38,126 nucleotides of DNA from Verrucomicrobia bacterium UBA3841 (GCA_002392765.1 DGHT01000031.1:8323-46448), one strand, 5' to 3'. Shown: positions 5,384-13,164, counted from the stretch's first letter. Notes: a model not told the origin generated them from the sequence alone. Numbers and translations are program-made.

Positions 5384-8179
5384 ATGAAATCAAACGCGAA
5401 GATGAAGTTCCAGAGCTGGAATACGACGGACGAGGAAGAGCGTGCGAAACGGCGGGAGCGGGCCTCTGTGGAGTCGATGAAGGTAAGGACTGTCGATGCC
5501 CCTGACGGCTTTGGCGTTTATGAGGTGTCGCATCCGGCGGCGGACAGGCGCACAGCGAAATATCGAGTGGAGATTCGTTCGCTGGACGACCCGATCAACA
5601 CGTGCGACTGTCCCGACTTCGCGAAGAGCGGGCTTGGAACATGCAAGCACATCGAGCGCGCCGTAAAGAGCGCGGCGCGGAAATGCGGAAACCTTCGCCG
5701 TTCGCCTCGCGCCGAGGTGTTTATGTGCCGCGATCCGTACGAACCGAAGTTCGTTCCCGCAGAGGGGATGCCCATCGAGGCGAGGCGCGCGCTCGCCGGC
5801 TGCTGCGACGCCGCCGGGCTCGTCAAAAACCGCACGGCCGCCGGAATCGACGCATTCGTTCGCATGTGCGACCGGCTGAACGAGGTGAAGCCCGGCTCCG
5901 TCCATGTTTCGGAGGAAGTGCGCAGACGGCTCGCGGAACTCGTCAGACGCGACGCGCTCGCACGTGCGGTCGAGGAGTTCCGCGAGATGCAGGGCGACGA
6001 CGGGCAATGGCCTTTCCTGAAGAGGACGCTCTATCCGTACCAGCGCGAAGGAGCGTTCCATCTTGCCGGGAAGGGACGTGCGCTGCTTGCGGATGAAATG
6101 GGCCTTGGCAAGACCGTCCAGGCGATTGCCGCCGCGCTGCTCTTGCGCGAGACGGTCGGGATCACGCGCGCGCTCGTGGTCGTGCCGGCTTCGCTCAAGG
6201 GCGAATGGGAGGACCAGATACGCTTCTTCTCCGACGCCGTGACGGAACTCCTGTACGGGGAACGTCATGTACGCCTCGCGCGATATGCGGCGACGACGGC
6301 GTTTTTCCTCGTTGCCAACTACGAGCAGGTCATCCGCGACTGGAAGGAAATCAACGACATTCTCAAGCCAGACCTCGTGATCCTCGACGAGGCGCAGCGC
6401 ATCAAGAACTGGAAGACGAAGACGGCCCGCAACCTCAAGGGACTCTCCTCTCCGTATGCGTTCGTGCTGACCGGCACGCCGCTCGAAAACCGCATCGACG
6501 AACTTTATTCGCTTGTCGAGTTTGTCGATCCCGCGCTTTTCGGCAGTCTCTTCAGGTTCAACCGCCGGTTCTACTCCTTCGACGAAGAAGGACGCAACGA
6601 GGGCATGTGCAATCTAGACAAGCTCCATGAGGCGACTTCGCAGATTCTTCTGCGTCGGCGAAAGGCGGCGGTGGAGGACGAACTTCCGGGGCGGATGACG
6701 AAGACGTACAAGACCGGCATGACACCGGAACAGGAGCGTCGTTACAATGCGCATCTTGCGGAAGTCGCCTCGCTCGTCGAGCTGAGCAAGAAGCGTCCGC
6801 TCACGCCGAAGGAGCAGGATCGCCTGCAGATGGAACTCAGCATGATGCGGATGCTCTGCGACACATGCTACATCCTGGATTCAAAGATCAAGGATTCGCC
6901 CAAACTGGACGAGTTCGAGAACGTGCTGGACGATATCTTCGCGGACGATCCGTCGCGCAAGGTGATTGTGTTCTCGGAATGGACGCGGATGCTCGACCTC
7001 GTGATTGAGCGCCTTGAGAAGAAAGGCATCGGTTACGCGCTCCACACGGGGCGGGTCAACCAGAAGCGGCGTCGGGAGGAGATTCGACGTTTCAAAGAGG
7101 ATGCGGACTGTCGTGTTTTCCTCGCGTCGGAGTCCGGCGGCGTGGGTCTGAACCTCCAGGTCGCGAGCGTGGTGGCGAACCTCGACATGCCGTGGAACCC
7201 AGCGCGCCTGGAACAGCGCATCGGGCGAGCGTGGCGCAAGAACCAGAAGCGGGACGTCCTGGTGGTGAATATGGTCGCCGCAGGTACGATCGAGGAACGG
7301 ATGCTCCAGACGCTCGGCTTCAAGCAGGGACTTGCGGATTTCGTGTTGGACGCGATGGGTAACGCCGCTGACTTCGAGCTGCAGAACACAGAAAAGGCGA
7401 AGGGCAAGAAGAAGGAAAGCGCGTTCATGCAGCGGCTCGCGTCCGTCATGGGCGAGGCCGTGAAGGTGAACGCGGCGGCGACGCCGAAGTCGAAGGGCGA
7501 GCCGACCATCCCGCCGGAGGATCGCCTGCGTGCGAGCGTCGAGGCGGAGTGTCCGGGCGTGGAGCGCCTGGTCGTCAAGTTCAGGCACGACGCCTCCGGG
7601 CGGAACGTGGGCGGGGCCGTCGCGGTGGGCCGCGGCGTCGGACGGAGCGATATTGCTCAACGGATCGCCGAGACGCACGGAGTGGCGCTCCCGGATTCCG
7701 CCGTGGAGGTGATCGATCCCGAGACGTGGAAGCTTCTGCAGCGGCTTCGCGACATGGGCGTGATCTCGTTCTGCGGCGAAGACGTTAAGGATGTCGTCGT
7801 GAGGGATGCGCCGGACGCCGCCGCGATGGAAGCGGCGAAGCGCAGGAAGGTGGCTGAGAAGGCTGATGCCGAGACGCAGCGTCTGCTTGACATGGGCACG
7901 CTGCTCATGAACGGCGGGTTCCCCGAAGAGGGGCAGGTGTCGCTCCGCAAGGCGGCGGCGTTTGCGGCCGCAACGGCGCGTTATGCGCTTGGCGTAGTTC
8001 CCGTGGAACGGGAGATTACGCCCGTGACAATCGAGGAGCTGGTCGTCGTCAAGGGCGAATTGGATCTTCCCCGGGAATGCGGGCTGGTGTTGCAGCTTGC
8101 GGTCCAGGGGCTTGACATCCCGCGTCCGCTCGACTCGGTCCGCGCACTCGTCGAGCAATGCCGAACGACATGGAAGTGA
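5384..8179 (+). CDS. SWIM zinc-finger SNF2-family DEAD/DEAH helicase
   Basis: 931 residues. The N-terminal SWIM zinc finger has ligands C74, C76, C87 and H89 (CxCx10CxH). A full SNF2 motor follows: Walker A DEMGLGKT (237-244), DEAQ box (335-338), motif III LTGTP, and a C-terminal helicase lobe with FSEW (about 530) and RIGRAWR (about 612). The last ~270 residues are an unrecognised extension with two alpha/beta-looking segments. SNF2 proteins translocate on double-stranded DNA; the SWIM domain probably binds DNA or protein. AAGGAGAG precedes the start, and the gene is 15 nt from its upstream neighbour, so it belongs to the SMC operon transcript. SNF2 ATPases are common in phage-defence clusters such as DISARM and Zorya, but an SNF2 is not a standard Wadjet component. 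Confidence 0.92.
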   Translation: MKSNAKMKFQSWNTTDEEERAKRRERASVESMKVRTVDAPDGFGVYEVSHPAADRRTAKYRVEIRSLDDPINTCDCPDFAKSGLGTCKHIERAVKSAARKCGNLRRSPRAEVFMCRDPYEPKFVPAEGMPIEARRALAGCCDAAGLVKNRTAAGIDAFVRMCDRLNEVKPGSVHVSEEVRRRLAELVRRDALARAVEEFREMQGDDGQWPFLKRTLYPYQREGAFHLAGKGRALLADEMGLGKTVQAIAAALLLRETVGITRALVVVPASLKGEWEDQIRFFSDAVTELLYGERHVRLARYAATTAFFLVANYEQVIRDWKEINDILKPDLVILDEAQRIKNWKTKTARNLKGLSSPYAFVLTGTPLENRIDELYSLVEFVDPALFGSLFRFNRRFYSFDEEGRNEGMCNLDKLHEATSQILLRRRKAAVEDELPGRMTKTYKTGMTPEQERRYNAHLAEVASLVELSKKRPLTPKEQDRLQMELSMMRMLCDTCYILDSKIKDSPKLDEFENVLDDIFADDPSRKVIVFSEWTRMLDLVIERLEKKGIGYALHTGRVNQKRRREEIRRFKEDADCRVFLASESGGVGLNLQVASVVANLDMPWNPARLEQRIGRAWRKNQKRDVLVVNMVAAGTIEERMLQTLGFKQGLADFVLDAMGNAADFELQNTEKAKGKKKESAFMQRLASVMGEAVKVNAAATPKSKGEPTIPPEDRLRASVEAECPGVERLVVKFRHDASGRNVGGAVAVGRGVGRSDIAQRIAETHGVALPDSAVEVIDPETWKLLQRLRDMGVISFCGEDVKDVVVRDAPDAAAMEAAKRRKVAEKADAETQRLLDMGTLLMNGGFPEEGQVSLRKAAAFAAATARYALGVVPVEREITPVTIEELVVVKGELDLPRECGLVLQLAVQGLDIPRPLDSVRALVEQCRTTWK

Positions 8180-8233
8180 GAGCCGGGCGCAATGGAAAGC
8201 GGAATCTAATAGGCGAGGTTGGGAGGGTGGCTT

Positions 8234-8362
8234 ATGGCAAAGAATATACGCAAAGGCAACTTGAAACCGCAGAAGATGGCAACTGGGAAAAGTGGTGAAC
8301 TTCTCCAGCGGACATTCGAGGAATACCTCGCCCTGCCGCAGAACATCGAGGAGGACGCATGA
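8234..8362 (+). CDS. Small hypothetical protein, 42 aa
   Basis: A short ORF (begins MAKNIRKGNL, ends NIEEDA) with GGGAGGG about 10 nt upstream. It is Lys-rich at the N-terminus and acidic at the C-terminus. Its stop overlaps the next ATG (8359) by ATGA. No family is recognised. The coupling to a disrupted downstream ORF suggests a remnant of a small two-gene cassette, perhaps toxin-antitoxin-like, but nothing in the sequence proves this. Confidence 0.4.
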   Translation: MAKNIRKGNLKPQKMATGKSGELLQRTFEEYLALPQNIEEDA

Positions 8363-8531
8363 TCGTCACCATCACATCCATCTCGTGCAAGCGCGGATTG
8401 CCGGAGGACATGACCGGCGACGGAAATGCGCCCGCGCCGTGCTGGCCGCCTACGGCCTCGCGCCCGACACGCCCGAACCCACAATCGTCGCCAACCTCTT
8501 CGGGCTGTATGCGAGGATGACAAAGGAATAA
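8359..8531 (+). pseudogene. Small ORF with probable frameshift; C-terminus repeated at 10.1 kb
   Basis: Starting at the ATG of an ATGA overlap, the frame reads MIVTITSISCKRGLPEDMT and then runs into low-quality sequence. A different frame holds the tail DTPEPTIVANLFGLYARM and stops at 8531, just before the next gene. The same tail recurs at 10112-10167 and the two differ partly at third codon positions in this second frame, so that frame was coding. A frameshift near 8415-8440 would join the two parts. The family is unknown. Confidence 0.4.
8463..8518 (+). repeat. 56-bp direct repeat, left copy
   Basis: Matches 10112-10167 at 51 of 56 positions, with the last 24 bases identical. The two copies bracket the secreted HEAT-like/metzincin gene pair. 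Both are C-terminal codons of a small ORF (LFGLYAR). Confidence 0.85.
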
Positions 8532-8532
8532 C

Positions 8533-9372
8533 ATGATGAAAAGAATCCTATACATCCTGACGGCGGCGACCATGCTGATCGGCATGGCGATTGCCGAGGA
8601 ATCCGCACCTACGGACAAGACCAAGTCCGCCAAATCCACCCTTGTCGAAAGCCTCGTCGGACCGACGAGTGTCTTTTTTGACTGCGGGCAGTCGGACGTA
8701 TGGGAGGCGGTGGACGCATTGAAGCGTCGGTACGACCTTGCCGACGCCGACATGGCTGCGGCGATGGTGGATGTCCTTGAAAGGACCTTTGGCGAAACAA
8801 ATGTGGTTCGTGGGAGCATACGCGCTGGCGCCGCAATGATGCTTGGCAAGTACGGAACGGCAAGGAACCTTCCAATTCTGCGCAGCGTGGCGCTTTCAAA
8901 AGAAGACCCGGCCGCACGGCATGCGTTTCAGTCGTACCAGGGACTGGCTCCGCTTGACAAGACCATTGAGCTTGTCGAGGCGACGTATGCAGACCCGGAC
9001 TGCATATCGTATCGACGCATAAGGGGGATTTTCTTCTGGCAGAGCGAGAAGAAAGCAAAAGAGGGAGCGATGTCCGCCGCAGAAGGGACGCAGCTGCGAG
9101 ATTTCTTGAAGAGACGCGTTGCCGTCGAGCCGGATGTCAGGGATGTGCTGGAAATAGACACGTTGCTATCGCTCATAGACAGGGAATATGCCGCGAGCAG
9201 GGAGAGAATGATCAACATAGGGAAAGCACTGAAGAGCGGTCGGCCCGTTGATTCATTCGTCATGTCCAATGTGCTCAAGCGGCTGGAGTCTGCGCGAGAC
9301 CTCGTCCTCGAAGCCGACAAGAAGAAGCCCCGGGAGGCGGAGGACGGATTGGGGAAAGGAGTCGGGAAATGA
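8533..9372 (+). CDS. Secreted helical-repeat (HEAT-like) protein of unknown function
   Basis: 279 residues with an N-terminal Sec signal peptide (MMKRILYIL... cleavage after AIA, about residue 21). The mature part is made of alternating amphipathic helices (e.g. AGAAMMLGKYG, then LPILRSVALSKEDPAARHAFQSY), which resembles HEAT/armadillo-like repeats found in PVC bacteria. The C-terminus is Lys/Glu-rich. No catalytic motif is visible. The stop overlaps the ATG of the metalloprotease gene by ATGA (9369-9372), so the two are translationally coupled. It could be a scaffold, propeptide-like partner or inhibitor for the protease; that is inference from the coupling only. Confidence 0.65.
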   Translation: MMKRILYILTAATMLIGMAIAEESAPTDKTKSAKSTLVESLVGPTSVFFDCGQSDVWEAVDALKRRYDLADADMAAAMVDVLERTFGETNVVRGSIRAGAAMMLGKYGTARNLPILRSVALSKEDPAARHAFQSYQGLAPLDKTIELVEATYADPDCISYRRIRGIFFWQSEKKAKEGAMSAAEGTQLRDFLKRRVAVEPDVRDVLEIDTLLSLIDREYAASRERMINIGKALKSGRPVDSFVMSNVLKRLESARDLVLEADKKKPREAEDGLGKGVGK

Positions 9373-10103
9373 CGGCCCGGTGCAGTGTGACGGCAGCGCT
9401 CATTCTGTGCCTTACTGCGCTGAACACTGAAGCGGCGGATGTCAGGGCGTATGTCATTGCAAGGACCAACGGCGAGGTTGCGGCGGCACCGTATCGCGTC
9501 GCAACGTGTATTTCCGACATGAACATCGTGTATTCGCAAGTCGGCCTCGCCTTCAACCTTGTGGAATGCGCTGTTGTCACGAGCAACGAGTTGTATGTCG
9601 TCGATTACACTAACGCAGCGTCGCGCATCGCCCTGTGCAACTACGCGGCGAACACCGGTGGCATTGAGCTGTATTTTGTCGGAGAAATCACGTCTTCCCA
9701 AGCGCGGGCGTTCCACACGAAGCGCGGCATAGTCGTCGGGCCTGACGCGACCCCAAGGGATGTCTCGCACGAAGTGGGTCATGCTTGCGGGTGGAAGGAC
9801 GTTTACGAAAGCCACAGCGGCACGGATTTGTCGGTCGAGGGGCGTCCGAGGCAAGAGTGGATGCCTGACGACTGGTCGCCGTTCTATCCAAGAACCATGA
9901 CGCAAGCCGGGATAATCCAGAAGTTGCTCATGTACGGTCGTTCGGGCGACGGGCACATTGACATTCCTGCAGGAGATGTGCGCGGACTTTGGTACATCAA
10001 CGTATTCAACCATGCCACGCACAACTGGACAAGGGACTGGCGAATTTCTCTCGCGCCCGTGAGCGCATGGCATGGGATGAACAGGGATCCGCAAAACGAA
10101 TGA
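9369..10103 (+). CDS. Secreted metzincin-type zinc metalloprotease
   Basis: 244 residues with a signal peptide (cleavage near TEAADV, residues 21-24). The zinc-binding motif HEVGHACGWKD occupies residues 134-144. It matches the metzincin pattern HExxHxxGxxH/D with Asp as third ligand, as in snapalysin-like enzymes; E135 is the expected general base. A Met (LLMYG, M188) lies where the Met-turn should be. The domain of ~220 residues is small but complete for a minimal metzincin. It is coupled by ATGA to the upstream helical-repeat gene and by ATGA (10100-10103) to a tiny downstream ORF. It presumably acts outside the cytoplasm on protein or peptide substrates. Confidence 0.8.
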   Translation: MTARCSVTAALILCLTALNTEAADVRAYVIARTNGEVAAAPYRVATCISDMNIVYSQVGLAFNLVECAVVTSNELYVVDYTNAASRIALCNYAANTGGIELYFVGEITSSQARAFHTKRGIVVGPDATPRDVSHEVGHACGWKDVYESHSGTDLSVEGRPRQEWMPDDWSPFYPRTMTQAGIIQKLLMYGRSGDGHIDIPAGDVRGLWYINVFNHATHNWTRDWRISLAPVSAWHGMNRDPQNE

Positions 10104-10192
10104 ATGCAGTACCTGACACCCCCGAACCCGAAATCGTCGCCCACCTCTTCGGGCTGTATGCGAGGATAATGAAGAAAGGAGTTGTACCATGA
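10100..10192 (+). CDS. Small ORF, 30 aa, sharing its tail with the 8.4-kb remnant
   Basis: Begins at an ATGA overlap with the metalloprotease stop and ends at another ATGA overlap (10189-10192) with the next small ORF. It encodes DTPEPEIVAHLFGLYAR, a near copy of the sequence at 8463-8518. It is probably the 3' remnant of a larger gene now fused to the protease 3' end. Function is unknown. Confidence 0.35.
   Translation: MNAVPDTPEPEIVAHLFGLYARIMKKGVVP
10112..10167 (+). repeat. 56-bp direct repeat, right copy
   Basis: Partner of 8463-8518 (five mismatches). Homologous recombination between them would delete the intervening gene pair. Confidence 0.85.
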
Positions 10193-10308
10193 AAGAGATA
10201 GTACATGACGGATACGACATGCTTCATGACGTCAGAGGTGATGTCAACAAGATAGACGAGTGTTTCATGAGTAATTCAGACGCCCCTATCGCAGCAACTA
10301 GAAAGTAA
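10189..10308 (+). CDS. Small hypothetical protein, 39 aa
   Basis: Begins MKEIVHDGYDMLHDVRGDV, behind AAGAAAGGAG about 9 nt upstream, with ATGA coupling to the preceding ORF. It is acidic in the middle and ends abruptly in ATRK. It looks like the intact N-terminus of a longer protein or a genuine micro-protein. No family is recognised. Confidence 0.4.
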   Translation: MKEIVHDGYDMLHDVRGDVNKIDECFMSNSDAPIAATRK

Positions 10309-10331
10309 TCAGTGAAATGGAGATAAGAGAA

Positions 10332-10874
10332 ATGACAGACCTGACAGAAAAGACGCTCGCGACGGAGCGCAAGTACACCGGGAAGATCATCAGCGTCGAT
10401 CTTCTCGACATCGAGCTGCCCGACGGAAGAAAGGCGAAGCGCGAGGTGATCCGCCACGGGAACGCCGTCGCGATACTTGCGCGGCGTCCCGACGGCAAGT
10501 TTGTGTTCGTGAAGCAATACCGCAAGGCGGCGGAAGAGGCGCTCATCGAGGTCATCGCGGGCGGACTCGAACCGGGTGAAGATCCGATCGAGGGCGCGAA
10601 GCGCGAAACAGCCGAGGAGACCGGCTACGAGGTGACGAGCATCAAGTTTCTCACAACCATTATCTGCACGCCGGGCTACTGCGAGGAACGCATCCACCTC
10701 TATTTCGCGGAGCTGTCCGAGACGGCGCACGCCCAGGATCAGGATCCAGACGAGAACGTCTATCCCGTCGTCCTCTCCGAAGCCGAGGTCGAAGACGCCA
10801 TCCGCAATGGTACGATATTCGATTCCAAGACATTGTCCGCCTGGCTCTGCTGGAAGATCGCAAATGAAGTCTGA
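10332..10874 (+). CDS. NUDIX hydrolase, ADP-ribose pyrophosphatase type
   Basis: 180 residues. The full Nudix box GX5EX7REUXEEXGU is present with G77, E83, R91, E92, E95, E96 and G98. The N-terminal KYTGKIISVDLLDIELPDGR segment and VKQYRKAAE are typical of the ADP-ribose pyrophosphatase (NudF) subgroup, which hydrolyses ADP-ribose to AMP and ribose 5-phosphate with Mg2+. The ATG at 10332 is preferred over 10317 because GGAG at 10318-10321 is well spaced from it. Cytoplasmic housekeeping enzyme; the exact nucleotide-sugar substrate cannot be read from sequence. Confidence 0.88.
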   Translation: MTDLTEKTLATERKYTGKIISVDLLDIELPDGRKAKREVIRHGNAVAILARRPDGKFVFVKQYRKAAEEALIEVIAGGLEPGEDPIEGAKRETAEETGYEVTSIKFLTTIICTPGYCEERIHLYFAELSETAHAQDQDPDENVYPVVLSEAEVEDAIRNGTIFDSKTLSAWLCWKIANEV

Positions 10875-10954
10875 ATTATGCAACTATCGCTGCTTTAGGT
10901 TTTGAGAACGCGCAATGCCGCAAGATGCGGGAAAAATGAAAGGGACAAGTCATC

Positions 10955-11032
10955 ATGTCAAGTGAAAGAGACTGGAAACTGTTTCGCAAGAGACTGCCTG
11001 AATGGCATGCGCGCTGCATGCAGTCGCAGTAG
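10955..11032 (+). pseudogene. Truncated 5' gene fragment (25 codons)
   Basis: Reads MSSERDWKLFRKRLPEWHAR and stops. This start resembles the N-terminus of a family of ~100-residue proteins in gut bacteria that begin with a similar RDWKLFRKKLPEW segment, so it is probably a truncated copy whose body is lost. The rest of 10875-11064 (190 nt) contains only a weak CCGCA/TGCGG hairpin at about 10917. Confidence 0.45.
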
Positions 11033-11064
11033 ACGATAACCTTGTATGACAGGGAGGGGAAACA

Positions 11065-11802
11065 ATGCAAAGCGAAAAGAAACTTGCTGTCCTTATAGAC
11101 GCGGACAATGCGTCAGCAAAGAACCTCAAGCCCATTATGGATGAAGTGGCCAAATATGGCGTGCCGACAATCAAGCATGCCTACGGCGACTGGGCGAAGC
11201 TCGCCAACTGGAAAGACGCACTTCTCGACGTAGGCGTGGTTCCTGTTCAGCAGTATGCCTATACGACTGGAAAGAACGCAACGGATGCGGCGCTGATAAT
11301 CGAGGCGATGGATATACTGCATGACGATGTTGTGGATGGTTTTGTCGTTGTGTCAAGCGACAGCGACTTTACTCCCCTTGCCTTGCGTTTGCGTGAATCC
11401 GGGAAGATGGTGCTGGGCATAGGCGAGATGAAGACGCCCAAGCCGTTCATCAAGGCGTGTGACAAATTCATATATGTAGATGTGCTTGTGCCTTCCGTGC
11501 CGGTGCAGGAGCAGGCAAACGCTGCCGGGATGGCCGTGGCGACTTCAGCCCAGCCGCAGAAGAAACCCATATCTACCAAAACAGTGAATTTCATTGCGCA
11601 GTGCATTCAGGAATCCGCAAACGAAAGCGGACAGGCCCTGCTCTCGCCTCTTGGCTCGCTCCTCGTCAAGAAGAAACCAGACTTCGATAGTCGTAATTAC
11701 GGATATTCGCAGCTTTCAAAACTGCTTCGTGCGATCGAGCGGTTTGAAGTGGGCGGCGCAGGGACCCATGTCTGGGTAAAGGACAAAAAGGTGGAATCAT
11801 GA
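11065..11802 (+). CDS. LabA-like NYN-domain protein with C-terminal LOTUS/OST-HTH
   Basis: 245 residues. The N-terminal NYN (PIN-like nuclease) domain has acidic residues D12 and D14 (LIDADN), D74 (GKNATDAAL), D99 and D101 (SSDSDF), the set expected to bind metal for RNA cleavage. An alanine-rich linker at about 145-165 leads to a LOTUS/OST-HTH domain (about 170-242), which binds RNA or G-quadruplex structures in other proteins. This is a common architecture (YP_/MARF1-like) for RNA processing or degradation. AGGGAGGGG lies upstream of the ATG. Stand-alone gene; no partner is evident. Confidence 0.88.
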   Translation: MQSEKKLAVLIDADNASAKNLKPIMDEVAKYGVPTIKHAYGDWAKLANWKDALLDVGVVPVQQYAYTTGKNATDAALIIEAMDILHDDVVDGFVVVSSDSDFTPLALRLRESGKMVLGIGEMKTPKPFIKACDKFIYVDVLVPSVPVQEQANAAGMAVATSAQPQKKPISTKTVNFIAQCIQESANESGQALLSPLGSLLVKKKPDFDSRNYGYSQLSKLLRAIERFEVGGAGTHVWVKDKKVES

Positions 11803-11813
11803 AAGTGAACCTC

Positions 11814-11840
11814 CTTTGCGGTCTTTGCGTCCTTTGCGGC
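11814..11840 (+). repeat. Nonamer tandem array CTTTGCGKY x3
   Basis: Three degenerate 9-nt units (CTTTGCGGT, CTTTGCGTC, CTTTGCGGC) just after the NYN gene stop. Confidence 0.8.
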
Positions 11841-11852
11841 TAGACAAAAACA

Positions 11853-11933
11853 ATGAAAAAGATACGCTGTCCATATTTCGAGCTGAACGACCTTGAGCGT
11901 GCGTACCACGAGAGGTGCGGCAGTGCGGCTTGA
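11853..11933 (+). pseudogene. Short ORF, 26 codons, probable truncated gene start
   Basis: Reads MKKIRCPYFELNDLERAYHE and stops shortly after. It has the look of a genuine N-terminus cut short. It lies between a nonamer array and a RAYT gene, a likely site of rearrangement. Family unknown. Confidence 0.3.
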
Positions 11934-11966
11934 GTTGGGAGGAAACTCAAAAGGAAGAAGTGAATC

Positions 11967-12965
11967 ATGGGTAAGCGGCTGACAGGGTTTGACTATTCGC
12001 GGCCATTGTTCTATATGGTGACAATCAAGTGCCATGCTGGGCGGCAGATGCTATCGGAGATCGTCGCTCCCGGCAAATGCCGGATGAATGCGATTACCAG
12101 GGCGATGGTGAATTGCATCCGCAGCTTCAGCATTGGCTGCAAGGCCGTCGCGCCGATCGAGTGCTTTTCGATCATGCCCGATCATATCCATCTGCTGATC
12201 AGGATAGTGGAGCAGGTAGGAGCAGGACTCATAGAAGATGGACGGCGGCCTTTCATTCCTTTGCGCCTCGAGGCGATAGTCGGCATGCTCATGCAGGCGT
12301 TGGAGGGACGCTATGCCGAGGTGACCGGCCGCAGGGAGGAGGTCTTCGAGGCGAGTTGGCACGACTGGATCGTCATGGCCGAGGGTCAGCTCGCCGCGTT
12401 TACTCGGTATATACGCGAGAACCCGCGCCGGGCGTGGCTGCGACACGAGAACCGCCGATTTTTCTCGCAGGTGAGTCGAGTCCACTTCGCCGGGCGCGAG
12501 TGGTTTGCATACGGCAACGCGGCGCTCCTGAAGCTGCCCGTGATCGAGCCGTTCAGGTGCTCGCGCAAATGGGCCGAGAACGGCGACGAATGGCGCGAGG
12601 CTGTCGCCAGGGCCGCACGCATCGGTCCGGGCGGGGCGGGCGCGGGGACGTTCATGAGCCCGTGTGAAAAACTCTGCGGCAACGAGATATTCAAGGCTGG
12701 CGGCGCCCTGATCGTACTTTCCCCAGAGGGCTTTGGCCCGAGATGGCACCCGACGCGCAACAAGGAGGCGCTCTGCGCGAAAGGGCGCATGCTCTTTCTC
12801 TCGCTCTGGGAGCCGCAGGCCGCGAGGCCCGACAACGCCACGCTCTACAGACGCTGCCACGAGATGGGGAACGCGATCTCAGAAGCAAAACGCCTATGTA
12901 AGGGAAAGCTGCTTACGAGCGTATCTCCTAAGAGTTTTGCCATTAAAGGGTGTAATGATGAATAG
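11967..12965 (+). mobile_element. Second REP-associated/IS200-like Y1 transposase, 332 aa
   Basis: The HUH motif is visible as IMPDHIHLLI and the catalytic Tyr as FTRYIRENPRRAW, in the order expected for Y1 HUH transposases. It is nearly twice the length of the RAYT at 4.1 kb. The extra C-terminal ~170 residues (GNAALL, then FMSPCEKL, then SPEGFGPRW) form a second domain also seen in long transposase-like proteins of Bacteroidetes and PVC bacteria; its role is unknown. No REP directly flanks this gene, and it is too diverged from the first RAYT to be a recent copy. It may mobilise the second hairpin family (trinucleotide loops, 17.4 kb). Confidence 0.8.
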
Positions 12966-13101
12966 CGGCCACGACACGGCCGGGCTTCAGCGCGAGGTGG
13001 AAAGCATCGGCATTGGGAATTCGCTTTATGCCGCAGTCGATTTCAACTGCGAAACCATGAGCGTAATGCAGTTTGTGTTGCCTCAAGCAGGTGTTTTTTA
13101 G
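12958..13101 (+). CDS. Small hypothetical ORF, 47 aa
   Basis: Begins MNSGHDTAGLQREVESIGIG and overlaps the 3' end of the RAYT by 8 nt. It ends in the -35/-10 region of the rubrerythrin promoter. No family is recognised and codon quality is mediocre; it may be non-coding. Confidence 0.25.
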   Translation: MNSGHDTAGLQREVESIGIGNSLYAAVDFNCETMSVMQFVLPQAGVF

Positions 13102-13107
13102 TATAAT
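13078..13107 (+). promoter_or_regulatory. Sigma-70-type promoter for rubrerythrin
   Basis: TTGCCT (13078-13083), an 18-nt spacer, then a consensus TATAAT (13102-13107). The gene starts 57 nt downstream of the -10 box, leaving a leader of about 50 nt with AGGAGA before the ATG. Confidence 0.75.
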
Positions 13108-13164
13108 ATTGGCGTATAAAACAATGCAGTAAAGCAAATCACAACAGAAAACAGGAGAAAAACG

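Noticed and set aside
6881..8158. A 425-codon minus-strand frame opposite the SNF2 gene
   Set aside because: Antisense shadow of a well-supported helicase; composition is His/Arg/Leu-rich without domain.
8928..10220. A 430-codon minus-strand frame opposite the metzincin module
   Set aside because: The plus-strand genes have signal peptides and an intact zinc motif; the minus frame has neither a motif nor an RBS.
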